A stretch of DNA of 64,000 nt, from contig NZ_CP063849.1 in NCBI RefSeq assembly GCF_015277775.1, forward strand, positions 5,161,501-5,225,500. The letters are read 5' to 3'. The notes under the pieces are model-generated. The model saw nothing but the letters and a program-made list of their open reading frames with translations, was not told the origin of the DNA and did not search any database. A program made the position numbers and the translations under genes. Shown here piece after piece: positions 45,092 through 53,800 of this stretch (positions within the stretch are counted from its first letter, which is position 1; each line of letters opens with the position of its first letter). The stretch is from Paludibaculum fermentans (GTDB lineage: Bacteria; Acidobacteriota; Terriglobia; Bryobacterales; Bryobacteraceae).

Positions 45092-47518
45092 TCAGCGGAC
45101 GATGAACCCATCCAGGTCAAGATAACAACTGGCGATCGGAATCTTGCTCACGCCTTCCGGAAACCGCAACTGCATCAGGTGCTCCCCTGGATTCCCGGCG
45201 TCGTACTCCGGTGACAGCGTCTGCCACTTGGTCTCCAGCGAGAACTCGTTCACAGGTTTCTCTTCGCCCTCGTCGATCGACACCAGCCCCGAACACCGGT
45301 TCGCCGCCGCCGTGTACTTCAACTGGATCGACCGTCCCCGGAACCGGATCAATAGCCTCGACCGCGTGTCGTTCGTGTACACCAGCGTGCCCTCGTACGC
45401 CTGCGTAAACTGCAAATCCCTCGACCAGCGCCCCGAAAAATGGCTGAACCGGGTCACTTCGTCGTATGTCCCCGGCGGCGCAAAAGCCGGAGGCGGCCCC
45501 TGCATCCCAGGCGCTGGCGGAGCCCACTGCCGCAATTCCATATCGCCAAAGGACGCCACCGGTTTTGTGAACGCATCCAGGAAATCTCTCGAATACACAT
45601 TCGTCGCCGGCTTCGGACTCGATGCCGAGGGCGCGAGGAAATACTTGATCTTCAGATCCTGCGCCAGCCAGGAATGTCCCTCCGGCGAGGTCGACTCCCT
45701 CAGACGTGTTGAGAACAGGACGCTATGCCACGAATTGGTGAACGCATACCCATGGAAATCCGCCACCGCGTTGTTCTCCATCCACGCCGCCCTCTCGTTC
45801 GGATCGTGCGCGTTCAGCCAATCCACCAGCTTCCGCTCGGGCGCCGATACCGCCAGATACTCGTCCACCGGCTTACGGCTCAGAACCTGGTTCAGGGCGA
45901 ATTCCCGGTGATACCACCCCGCCGACGGCAGGAAGAAGAGGTTCAGCACCACCGTCAGGCCCGCCGCCCAGCCCAGGGCTCGGCCCAGTTCGGGCCCGTG
46001 CGCCCGGAAGGAGGAGATCGCGATCCCAATCAGCAGGGTCAGCATCGGCAGCGCCGGGTACGCATACCTCAGGTTCGACTGCCGCGCGAAGGTTCCGGCC
46101 AACCCGGCCAGCCCGACCCAAAGCAAGACGAAGCCGGTCCTCGGCCACCGCCGCCTGACTCCGACCAGCGCCACCGGCACCAACAGAAAGAAGAAGAACC
46201 CAAAACCCCCGTCCAACCCTTCCAGATACCGCGACGTGTGGAACGTCAGGTCGTACCACAACCGCCACGAGGGCGGCGTCGCGAACCGGACATCGATGAA
46301 GTTCTTCTGGACGTCATACAGCGGCGAGTGGAACACCGCGTTGAAAAATGGGAAAACCGGATTCGACGTCCGCACCCACGCCGAAACGTAAGTGTAGCCC
46401 CCCACCAGCACCGCGATCGGCAAACCCAGCACCAGGTGCCGGAACTTCACCAGCACCACGGCGGCCGCCAGCAGCGGCAGCGCAAAGGCCAGCGCACCCA
46501 GCTTGGTCGCCATCGCGATCCCGGTCAGGAAACAGCACGCGTAGAAGTACACCCCGCGCCGCTCCTTCACGTGCACCCGCAACAGCAGCGCCGCCCCAAG
46601 CAGTACCACCGCTTCCAGATTCTCCACGAACAGCGAGCCCGTCACCTGCTGCGTCAGGGGCGTGGACAGAAACGCCGCCGCCAGCAGGCTCGCGATCCAC
46701 CCCGGGACCCGCGCGTGCAGCCGCTCCATCAGAATCCACACAATCAATGCCAAAACGCCAAGATTCAGCAGCCGCGCCCCGTACTCCCCCGCCATCTGCC
46801 ACCCGATGGAGTACAGGAAATCGCCGCCCATCGGCATCACCGCCCAGATAAACTCGTGGATATTGAAATTCCACGAATGCGCGTAGGTCATCCTCGACGG
46901 AATCACCGTGTGCATCGCCAGCCCGTCCGCGCTCACCTCCGGCTTCAGCACAACCAGCCAGTGGCAGGCCAGCGGGAACAGCGCCACCGAAAGCGGAGCC
47001 AGGTCGTGCGCTGTCTTGGGGTAGTCAAACTCCAGCGCCGGCAGCCATTGATAGCGCAACGCGTAGTAGATGGGGATCGCCGGCAGAATCCAGTACAGCG
47101 CCCGGTAATGAATCGGCAGGCCCGCCGTCACCAGGACGAAAAACACCCAGGTGGCCAGCCCCGTCAGCACCGCCATCTGCGGACTGCGCGCCGTGAACGC
47201 CGGATGCCGCCGGAACCAGATCCCGCCAATCGCGAAACACGATGCCCCGAAATACCCCACCGCCAGCGGAGCCAGGGGCCCCACCGCCAGCATCGTGTAG
47301 ATCACCATCGACCCCGCCAGCGCCGGCAGATACCACCTAGGCGCCTTCAGCAGCATCACTCCGGTGAACAGGGCATAGAATACGGCGAATCCTGCGAATC
47401 GCGCCAGCCCAACCGGAGCCCACACGCTCTGCCCCGCCAGCCCGTTGTGGACGATCCCGAAGATCGTCAGGATCAACAGGACAGCCAGGACACCCCATGC
47501 CAAGGCGCGTTGTACCAT
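45092..47518 (-). CDS. Large GT-C-like membrane protein with C-terminal beta domain
   Basis: An 808-residue protein with about 14 hydrophobic segments in the first 560 residues and a soluble tail. The layout (first loop, helices, NLRYAYPALPMLTLLIGIAI) resembles polyprenol-phosphate-dependent GT-C enzymes, but I do not see a clear catalytic DE motif. The last 120 residues (RLLIRFRGRSIQLKYTAAAN; GLVSIDEGEEK) look like a carbohydrate-binding-type beta sandwich outside the cell. It follows the small exported protein by 16 bases. A role in surface glycan synthesis is an inference. Confidence 0.75.
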   Translation of the reverse strand: MVQRALAWGVLAVLLILTIFGIVHNGLAGQSVWAPVGLARFAGFAVFYALFTGVMLLKAPRWYLPALAGSMVIYTMLAVGPLAPLAVGYFGASCFAIGGIWFRRHPAFTARSPQMAVLTGLATWVFFVLVTAGLPIHYRALYWILPAIPIYYALRYQWLPALEFDYPKTAHDLAPLSVALFPLACHWLVVLKPEVSADGLAMHTVIPSRMTYAHSWNFNIHEFIWAVMPMGGDFLYSIGWQMAGEYGARLLNLGVLALIVWILMERLHARVPGWIASLLAAAFLSTPLTQQVTGSLFVENLEAVVLLGAALLLRVHVKERRGVYFYACCFLTGIAMATKLGALAFALPLLAAAVVLVKFRHLVLGLPIAVLVGGYTYVSAWVRTSNPVFPFFNAVFHSPLYDVQKNFIDVRFATPPSWRLWYDLTFHTSRYLEGLDGGFGFFFFLLVPVALVGVRRRWPRTGFVLLWVGLAGLAGTFARQSNLRYAYPALPMLTLLIGIAISSFRAHGPELGRALGWAAGLTVVLNLFFLPSAGWYHREFALNQVLSRKPVDEYLAVSAPERKLVDWLNAHDPNERAAWMENNAVADFHGYAFTNSWHSVLFSTRLRESTSPEGHSWLAQDLKIKYFLAPSASSPKPATNVYSRDFLDAFTKPVASFGDMELRQWAPPAPGMQGPPPAFAPPGTYDEVTRFSHFSGRWSRDLQFTQAYEGTLVYTNDTRSRLLIRFRGRSIQLKYTAAANRCSGLVSIDEGEEKPVNEFSLETKWQTLSPEYDAGNPGEHLMQLRFPEGVSKIPIASCYLDLDGFIVR

Positions 47519-47534
47519 TTTTTGGTTGACTCGG

Positions 47535-48029
47535 TTACTGAGCCTGGCGCGACAGCGGCTGCGGATCGTTCTCCGGAATCTCTCCGAAGTTGATCCCCTG
47601 CTTCGCCGCGTTTTGGATGTAGTAGCTCACCGTTAACTCCGCCGCCGACGTCTTCAGAATCTTGAACGTCCCCTTCAGCGGAGGCTTCAGGTCGAAACTC
47701 ACCACCTCACTCACCAGCTTGCCCTCGAAACGGAAACTCACCTTCGGATTCAACTTCTCGCCCGGCGGCACCGCATAGGTGCATTCATACGTCCCCTGCA
47801 CCTTGTCGCCTTCCTGCGTAATCTCCGCTTTCGCCGCAACCCATTGATAAACATCGCCATTCTTCTTGGCGTTCGGATTGGCATACACCCAGATCCCCGC
47901 CAGGGTCGGCAGCACCATCTGCATCGCCACGGGAGTCGCTCCCAGCTCTGGAGCGGCAGGCGCTTCCTGCCCGGCCAGGGCCTGTCCGGCGGCCAGCATA
48001 GTCAACAGGGGCACGGCTAGATATCGCAT
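47535..48029 (-). CDS. Exported protein of unknown function
   Basis: A 164-residue protein with a signal peptide (MRYLAVPLLTMLAAGQALAG). The mature part is beta-rich (LAGIWVYANPNAKKNGDVYQ; GTYECTYAVPPGEKLNPKV; LTVSYYIQNAAKQG) and looks like a small lipocalin-like or DUF-type binding domain. There is no catalytic motif, and I do not recognise a family. It heads a three-gene minus-strand run and has a palindrome and TATAGT box just upstream. Confidence 0.77.
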   Translation of the reverse strand: MRYLAVPLLTMLAAGQALAGQEAPAAPELGATPVAMQMVLPTLAGIWVYANPNAKKNGDVYQWVAAKAEITQEGDKVQGTYECTYAVPPGEKLNPKVSFRFEGKLVSEVVSFDLKPPLKGTFKILKTSAAELTVSYYIQNAAKQGINFGEIPENDPQPLSRQAQ

Positions 48030-48425
48030 GGATGGAAAGACCAGTCTAACTTTACTATAGCGGGCTATCCTAGATCCTAGGATAGGACCTCGTCTAATTC
48101 TCCTCTTAGACTATACCTGTAGTCCTGACAACACGAGAGAGATCAGCGCCGCCCGCTCCACCTGTTTGGGTCCGACGCCCGCCGCAAACCTGCTCAAACG
48201 TAAGTTCCACTACACTTTACCCGCCTCCTCGCACTCCGCCCCGGCTTCGATTTCTCGTGAGAATAACCCGCCCCGCCGTCACGATATTGATGGAGGCTGT
48301 CCCGCCTACAGCATGGACAGAGTACCTCGCCTGCGTTAGGATTAGGAATTATTATTTTAAGGACGGTCGGCCCTTCGTGTAGGTGAAAATACTACCACTT
48401 GCATGGGGCTTGCTGAGCGGCAGCT
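48030..48425. other. 396-base divergent regulatory region before the exopolysaccharide cluster
   Basis: No convincing gene is present. On the left it holds a -10-like box for the minus-strand run, a perfect palindrome at 48065-48085 and three GTCTAA-type elements. On the right it holds a direct TTAGGA repeat and AT-rich sequence before the NusG-like gene, presumably its promoter and leader. TTCTC-GT-GAGAA at 48252-48263 is a short palindrome. I found no JUMPstart/ops match. Confidence 0.5.
48044..48111. promoter_or_regulatory. Promoter region with a 9-base palindrome and three GTCTAA elements
   Basis: CTATCCTAG at 48065-48073 and CTAGGATAG at 48077-48085 form a perfect palindrome with a three-base centre. 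GTCTAA occurs at 48044-48049 and 48092-48097, and its complement TTAGAC at 48106-48111. On the minus strand, TATAGT (plus 48054-48059) could be the -10 box for the gene starting at 48029, which would place the palindrome over the -35 zone. Confidence 0.42.
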
Positions 48426-48944
48426 TTGTCTCAAAACGAGCTATCTCACAATCCGCCAAACTGGTACGCCCTGCGCGTCCGGCCCAACGCGGAGAAGGCT
48501 GCGGCCGAAACTCTGCGCCTCGCCGGCCTGGAGGAGTTCCTCCCCCTCGCCCGCACCCGCCGCAATTGGTCCGACCGCGTCAAATTACTGGATATTCCGC
48601 TTTTTCCCGGCTATTTATTCTGCCGTGTTTCTCTCGATATTCCCTACCGCATCGTCGATACCCCCGGCGTCTTAGGCTTCGTCGGCTTCCACGGAACCCC
48701 GGAGCCTATCCCCGTCGCGGAGATCGACGCCGTCAAACGCATGCTCGACGCCCGCCGCCGCCTCCGCTGCATGGCCCTCCTTCGCGAAGGCCAGCGCGTG
48801 GAAGTGCGCGACGGCCCGCTCGCCGGCCTCCAGGGCGTTCTCGCCCGCATTAAGAACGAGAATCATTTGGTCGTACACCTCCACCTGCTGCAACGCTCGG
48901 TAGCGGTGGAATTGGAAGGGGATGCGGTAATTCCTTATGCCTGA
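48426..48944 (+). CDS. NusG-like transcription antiterminator (UpxY/LoaP/RfaH type)
   Basis: A 172-residue NusG paralogue. The NGN domain has WYALRVRPNAEKAAAETLRL and IPLFPGYLFCRVSL; the C-terminal KOW-like domain has GQRVEVRDGPLAGLQGVL. Specialised NusG proteins of this kind are often the first gene of capsule or exopolysaccharide operons and let polymerase pass terminators within them. The start must be the TTG at 48426, since a stop lies four codons upstream in frame. It overlaps the autokinase gene by eight bases. Confidence 0.92.
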   Translation: MSQNELSHNPPNWYALRVRPNAEKAAAETLRLAGLEEFLPLARTRRNWSDRVKLLDIPLFPGYLFCRVSLDIPYRIVDTPGVLGFVGFHGTPEPIPVAEIDAVKRMLDARRRLRCMALLREGQRVEVRDGPLAGLQGVLARIKNENHLVVHLHLLQRSVAVELEGDAVIPYA

Positions 48945-51195
48945 AGATAAATTCGACGCGCTGGATCTCACCGGACCCGTGCGGCGCATGACGCCCGCCA
49001 TGGCCTACCAGCAGTCGCCGCTGGCGCCCGCCACCGTCATCTTGTCGGAAAGCGATGCGGATCAGGTCTCCCTGCCCCTCTCGCACTACCTCTGGATCCT
49101 CCGCCGCCACGTCTGGAAGATCGTGGCGTTCGTCGCCGTCATGCTCATTGCCACGGCCGTCGTCAGCCTCCGCCTCACCCCCGTCTACGAATCCACCTCC
49201 ACCCTCTACGTCGACCGCCAGGAAGCCAAGGGCATCGTCGGCCAGGAATCCCAAAGCCAGGCCTACTCCACCCTCGACGCCGAGTCCTTCCTCGCCTCCC
49301 AGATCCGCCTCATCCAGAGCGACTCCGTCGTCCGCCCCGTCGCCCAGCGCTACAGCCTCCTCGAACGCGAAAAGCAGATCAAGCAGGAGTCCGACACCGC
49401 CCGCGCCAAGGACGCCCCCATCCTCCTCAAGCAGCTCAAGGTCACCCGCCCCCCCAACACCTACCTGCTCCAGATCAGCTACCGCTCCACTGACCCCCAA
49501 CTCGCCGCCGACGTCGCCAACCAGATCGCCCAAAGCTACATCGAGCACACCTACAACATCCGCATCCGCAGCTCCGTCTCCCTCTCCAAATTCATGGAGC
49601 GCCAGATCGAGGAACTCCGCGCCAAAATGGAATCCTCCTCCGGCCGCCTCGCCCAGATGGAGCGCGAACTCAACGTCATCAACCCCGAGGAGAAGACCAA
49701 CATCCTCTCCTCCCGCCTGCTCCAGCTCAACACCGAATACACCAAGGCCCAGTCCGACCGCGTCGCCATCGAAGCCGCCTTCAACTCCACCCGCGCCGGC
49801 TCCCTCGAGTCCGCCCAGGTCTCCACCCAGGGCGAGGCCATCCGCCGCCTCATGGAGCGCCTGAACGAGTCCTCAGAACGCTTCGCCGAGGTCAAGTCCC
49901 ACTTCGGACCCAATCACCCCGAGTACCGTAAATCCCAGGCCCAGGTGAAGGAGATCCAGGAGCAGGTCGACGCCACCCGCCAGAACGCCATCAAGCGCGT
50001 CGAGGTCCAGTACAACGAGGCCAAGGCTCGTGAGCAGATGCTCCAGAAGAGCGTCGCCGAAACCAAGAGCGAGTACGACACCCTCAACCTCCGCAGCTTC
50101 GAATACCAGCGCGCCAAACGCGAGGCCGACGCCGACAAGAACCTCTACGACGAGCTCGTCCGCAAAATCCGCGAGGCAGGCATCAACGCCGGCTTCCAGA
50201 ACAACATGGTGCGCATCGCCGATCTCGCCCGCCCAGCCTGGAAACCCGTCTTCCCCAAGCTCAGCCTGAACCTCCTGCTCGCCCTGCTCTTCTCCACCCT
50301 GCTCGCCATCGGCGTCGCCATCCTCACCGACACGATGGATAACACCATCCGCGACCCCGAGCAGGTCACCCGCACCCTCAAGACCCACATCATCGGCACC
50401 CTGCCCGCCGTCAAGAACACCAAGGAGCTCATCCTGCCCGCCGTCGTCGACGGAGCCGGAGTCCTCCAGGCCGACGGAGCCCTGGTCAAAGTCCCGGGCA
50501 AGGTCATGGACCGCCAGTTCTCCACCTACGAAGAGGCGATCCGCACCATCCGCAGCTCCGTCCTCCTCACCGACTTCGACCGCCGCCTCCGCACCCTGCT
50601 CTTCACCTCGGCTACCGCCAGCGAAGGCAAATCCACCACCGCCGGCCACCTCGCCTACGCCCACGCCGAGCAGCAGAAGAAGACCCTGCTCATCGATTGC
50701 GACCTGCGCCGCCCCTCGCAGCACAAGCTCTTCGGCATCCAGCTCCACACCGGCCTGTCCAACGTCCTGAACGGCGAAACCAGTTGGCGCGACGTCATCG
50801 TCCACCCGGCCAACAACCCCTACCTCGACATCATCTCCGCCGGTCCGCCCAGCCGCCGCGCCGCCGACATGATCGGCACTTTACTGGGACCCATGATGGA
50901 AGAGATGGCCCGCGACTACGACCTGGTGATCCTGGACGCCCCGCCCCTGCTCGGCTTCGCGGAGAGCCTGCAAATGGCCAGTTCCGCCGACGGCGTCATC
51001 GTCGTGACCCGCGCCGGGGAAACCAGTCGCAAAGCGGTAGCCGCCGCCCTCTCCACGCTCCAGCACCTGCGAGCCAACGTGATCGGCCTGGTCCTGAATC
51101 AGGTCAAGAAGCACCACTCGGATCACTATTACTACTACGGCTACTACGGCAAATACTACAAGAAGTACCAGGCCGCCTCCGAATCCGCGACCTAA
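48937..51195 (+). CDS. Wzc-type polysaccharide co-polymerase with tyrosine autokinase (BY-kinase)
   Basis: A 752-residue protein. Membrane helices at about 61-80 and 443-463 flank a periplasmic coiled-coil Wzz-type domain with GPNHPEY near 324-330. The cytoplasmic BY-kinase has Walker A SATASEGKST (558-567), Walker A' LLIDCDLRR (584-592) and LVILDAPPLL. The C-terminus holds a tyrosine cluster, HYYYYGYYGKYYKKY, for autophosphorylation. It controls chain length and export of exopolysaccharide in Wzy-dependent systems. Coding bases are strongly C-rich at third positions. Confidence 0.95.
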   Translation: MPEDKFDALDLTGPVRRMTPAMAYQQSPLAPATVILSESDADQVSLPLSHYLWILRRHVWKIVAFVAVMLIATAVVSLRLTPVYESTSTLYVDRQEAKGIVGQESQSQAYSTLDAESFLASQIRLIQSDSVVRPVAQRYSLLEREKQIKQESDTARAKDAPILLKQLKVTRPPNTYLLQISYRSTDPQLAADVANQIAQSYIEHTYNIRIRSSVSLSKFMERQIEELRAKMESSSGRLAQMERELNVINPEEKTNILSSRLLQLNTEYTKAQSDRVAIEAAFNSTRAGSLESAQVSTQGEAIRRLMERLNESSERFAEVKSHFGPNHPEYRKSQAQVKEIQEQVDATRQNAIKRVEVQYNEAKAREQMLQKSVAETKSEYDTLNLRSFEYQRAKREADADKNLYDELVRKIREAGINAGFQNNMVRIADLARPAWKPVFPKLSLNLLLALLFSTLLAIGVAILTDTMDNTIRDPEQVTRTLKTHIIGTLPAVKNTKELILPAVVDGAGVLQADGALVKVPGKVMDRQFSTYEEAIRTIRSSVLLTDFDRRLRTLLFTSATASEGKSTTAGHLAYAHAEQQKKTLLIDCDLRRPSQHKLFGIQLHTGLSNVLNGETSWRDVIVHPANNPYLDIISAGPPSRRAADMIGTLLGPMMEEMARDYDLVILDAPPLLGFAESLQMASSADGVIVVTRAGETSRKAVAAALSTLQHLRANVIGLVLNQVKKHHSDHYYYYGYYGKYYKKYQAASESAT

Positions 51196-51202
51196 GGCGA
51201 GC

Positions 51203-51304
51203 GGGGACGTTCATCCTCGCTGGGGACGTTCATCCCCTGTCCCGAAACGTAGTCGACTCCAATCAGAGGCGACAATCGCAGGTGGACAGGGCGTGAACGT
51301 CCCC
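51203..51304. repeat. Long inverted repeat with an extra direct copy
   Basis: A 21-base arm at 51222-51242 (GGGGACGTTCA, then CCCTGTCC) is repeated inverted at 51284-51304 with two mismatches, separated by 41 bases. The first 14 bases, GGGGACGTTCATCC, occur a third time in direct orientation at 51203-51216. It fills most of the gap between the autokinase and flippase genes. It could be a dispersed intergenic repeat of the REP type, or a hairpin that tunes expression within the operon. Confidence 0.75.
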
Positions 51305-51377
51305 CTCCGCCGCACCCTCGAACCAGCCTCCAGCCGCCACGAACCAACCCGGCAAAGCCCGTCCACCCTGTAAGCCC

Positions 51378-52670
51378 GTGCCCACCCCGTCCCCCAGCCC
51401 GTCCACCCCGTCCTCCCTCCTGGGCGACCTCCTGGCCCTCTACGGCGTCCAGGCCATGAACTTCGCCGTCCCGCTCCTCACCCTCCCCTATCTCACCCGC
51501 ACGTTAGGCCCGGCCGCCTGGGGCGCCCTCGTCTTCGCCGAAGCCTTCGCCCGCTACACCGCCATGCTCGTCGAATACGGCTTCCAGCTCTCCGCCACCC
51601 GCGACATCGCCCGCAACCGCCACGACCCCGCCCAACGCGCCGCCCACATCGGCGGAGTCCTCGGCGGCCAACTCCTCCTCGCCGCCGCCGCCCTCTGCGC
51701 CATCCCCCCGCTCCTCCTCTGGGGCTCCCCCTTCCAGGGCCGCGGCCCCCTCCTCTGGACCGCCCTCGCCTGGGGCCTCGCCCTCGCCGCCAGCCCCCTC
51801 TGGTACTTCCAGGGCATGGGCCGCATGAAGGTCATGGCCGGCCTCGACATCACCGCCAAAATCATCGCCGCCGCCGGACTCTTCCTCCTCGTCCACCACC
51901 CCGGCGACGAAGGCCGCGCCGTCGCCCTCCAGGCCGGCATGGCGATCCTCTCCACCCTCTCCGGCTTCCTCCTCGTCGCCCGCGAAACCTCTCTCCCCCG
52001 CCCCTCCGCTGCCGCCGGCTGGGCCGCCCTCCGCGCCGGCTTCAGCATGTTCCTCTTCCGCAGCGCCGTCAGCCTCTACACCACCGCCAACGTCCTCATC
52101 CTCGGACTCTTCGCCGCCCCCGCCGCCGTCGGCATCTTCGGCGCCGCCGAACGCCTCATCCGCGCCGCCATGGCCACCTTCGCCCCCCTCAATCAGACCT
52201 TCTTCCCCCGCATCTCTTACCTCATGCAACACGACCCCGCCGCCGCCCGCCGCACCACCCGCGCCTCGGCCCTCCTCATGCTCGCCCTCGGCCTCTCCCT
52301 CGGCATCTTCCTCGCCGCCGCCGCCCCCTGGATCGTCGCCATCCTCCTCGGACCCCGCTACGAGGCCGCCATCCCCATCCTCCGCATCCTCGCCCTCCTC
52401 GCCCCCCTCGTCGCCGTCAGCAACGTCCTCGGCATTCAGTGGATGCTCCCCCTCGGCCTCGAACGCGACTTCAACGTCATCCTCCTCGCTGCCGGCCTCC
52501 TCAACATCGTCTGCGCCTGCGCCCTCGCCCCCCGCTTCGGCGGACTCGGCATGGCCTGCTCCGTCGTCGCCGCCGAAGCCGCCGTCACCCTCGGCATCCT
52601 CATCTGCCTCCGCCGCCGCGGACTCAACCCCCTCGCGCCTCCGCGCACCTGGGAGCAGGCCGCCGCATGA
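51378..52670 (+). CDS. Wzx-like polysaccharide flippase (MOP superfamily)
   Basis: A 430-residue protein with about 12-14 membrane helices, starting at a GTG at 51378. The N-terminus LALYGVQAMNFAVPLLTLPY followed by TRTLGPAAWGALVFAEAF is typical of O-antigen/exopolysaccharide flippases. It likely turns undecaprenyl-linked repeat units to the periplasmic face. Base composition is extreme, with nearly every third codon position C or G. Its stop overlaps the glf start as ATGA. Confidence 0.92.
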   Translation: MPTPSPSPSTPSSLLGDLLALYGVQAMNFAVPLLTLPYLTRTLGPAAWGALVFAEAFARYTAMLVEYGFQLSATRDIARNRHDPAQRAAHIGGVLGGQLLLAAAALCAIPPLLLWGSPFQGRGPLLWTALAWGLALAASPLWYFQGMGRMKVMAGLDITAKIIAAAGLFLLVHHPGDEGRAVALQAGMAILSTLSGFLLVARETSLPRPSAAAGWAALRAGFSMFLFRSAVSLYTTANVLILGLFAAPAAVGIFGAAERLIRAAMATFAPLNQTFFPRISYLMQHDPAAARRTTRASALLMLALGLSLGIFLAAAAPWIVAILLGPRYEAAIPILRILALLAPLVAVSNVLGIQWMLPLGLERDFNVILLAAGLLNIVCACALAPRFGGLGMACSVVAAEAAVTLGILICLRRRGLNPLAPPRTWEQAAA

Positions 52671-53800
52671 CCTTCGACTGGCTCATCGTCGGCGCCGGAT
52701 ACGCCGGCTCCGTCATGGCGGAGCGCATCGCCTCCGTCCGCAATCAGTCCGTCCTCCTCATCGATCGCCGCGATCACATCGCCGGCAACGCCTTCGACAC
52801 CCTCGACCCCCACGGTGTCCTCATCCACCGCTACGGCCCCCACGTCTTTCACACCAACTCCGTCCGCGTCTGGGACTACCTCTCCCAGTTCACCGAATGG
52901 CGCCCCTACCAGCACCGCGCCCTCGGCCTCGTCGACGGCCAACTCATCCCCGTCCCCTTCAACCTCCAGTCCCTCCGCCAGCTCTGGCCGCCGGACGCCG
53001 CCGCCGCCCTCCAGGCCCGCCTCATCGCCGAATACGGCATGGACGTCAAGGTGCCCATCCTGCGCATGCTCGAGCACCCAGACCCCGAGATCCAGCACCT
53101 CGCCCGCTTCATCTACGACAACGTCTTCGCCGGCTACACCCGCAAACAATGGGACCTCGAGCCCCGCCAGCTCGACCCCTCCGTCATGGCCCGCGTCCCC
53201 GTCCACGTCAGTGAGGATGACCGCTACTTCCAGGACCGCTTCCAGGCCCTGCCCCGCGACGGCTACACCGCCATGTTCCAGCGCATGCTCAGCCACCCCA
53301 ACATCCAGCTGCGCCTCAACACGGACTACCGCGCCCTGCCCCCCGGACTCGAGTGGCGCCGCATGGTCTACACCGGACCCGTCGACGAGTTCTTCGAACA
53401 CCGCCACGGCCGCCTGCCCTACCGCAGCCTCCGCTTCGAGTTCCCTCACGTCCCCGCCGCCCAACACCAGCCCTGCGGCCAGGTGAACTACCCCAATACC
53501 GAGCTCTTCACCCGCGTCTCCGAGTTCAAACACATGACCGGCCAGGAAATTGCCGGGACCACGCTGGCCGTCGAGTATCCGCAGCCCCACGAACCGGGCT
53601 GCAACGAGCCTTACTACCCCGTACCGCGCCCCGAAAGCGCCGTCATCCATGAGAAATATCAGGCCGAGGTAGCCGCCCTCTCCGGGACCACCATCTTCAT
53701 CGGCCGCCTCGCCGACTACCGCTACTACAACATGGACCAGGTAGTCGCCCGGGCCCTGAAAGTCTTCGAGGATTCCGTGGAGCCGCTCGACCGTGACTAA
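52667..53800 (+). CDS. glf: UDP-galactopyranose mutase
   Basis: A 377-residue flavoenzyme from the ATG at 52667, overlapping the flippase stop. It has the FAD-binding VGAGYAGSVMAERIA, RYGPHVFHTNS and FAGYTRKQWDLEPRQLD with the conserved arginines and tryptophan. It ends in GRLADYRYYNMDQVVARAL. It converts UDP-galactopyranose to UDP-galactofuranose, implying that the polymer made here contains galactofuranose. The galactokinase at 8721 could feed the same sugar pool. Confidence 0.96.
   Translation: MTFDWLIVGAGYAGSVMAERIASVRNQSVLLIDRRDHIAGNAFDTLDPHGVLIHRYGPHVFHTNSVRVWDYLSQFTEWRPYQHRALGLVDGQLIPVPFNLQSLRQLWPPDAAAALQARLIAEYGMDVKVPILRMLEHPDPEIQHLARFIYDNVFAGYTRKQWDLEPRQLDPSVMARVPVHVSEDDRYFQDRFQALPRDGYTAMFQRMLSHPNIQLRLNTDYRALPPGLEWRRMVYTGPVDEFFEHRHGRLPYRSLRFEFPHVPAAQHQPCGQVNYPNTELFTRVSEFKHMTGQEIAGTTLAVEYPQPHEPGCNEPYYPVPRPESAVIHEKYQAEVAALSGTTIFIGRLADYRYYNMDQVVARALKVFEDSVEPLDRD

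Noticed and set aside
45725-47593. 622-codon open frame antisense to the membrane glycosyltransferase-like gene
   Set aside because: Extremely rich in Arg, Gln, Pro and His with no fold; a shadow of the real gene.
48361-48425. JUMPstart/ops recruitment element before the NusG-like gene
   Set aside because: GAGCGGCAGC is only a partial resemblance and lacks the GGTAGCGT core.
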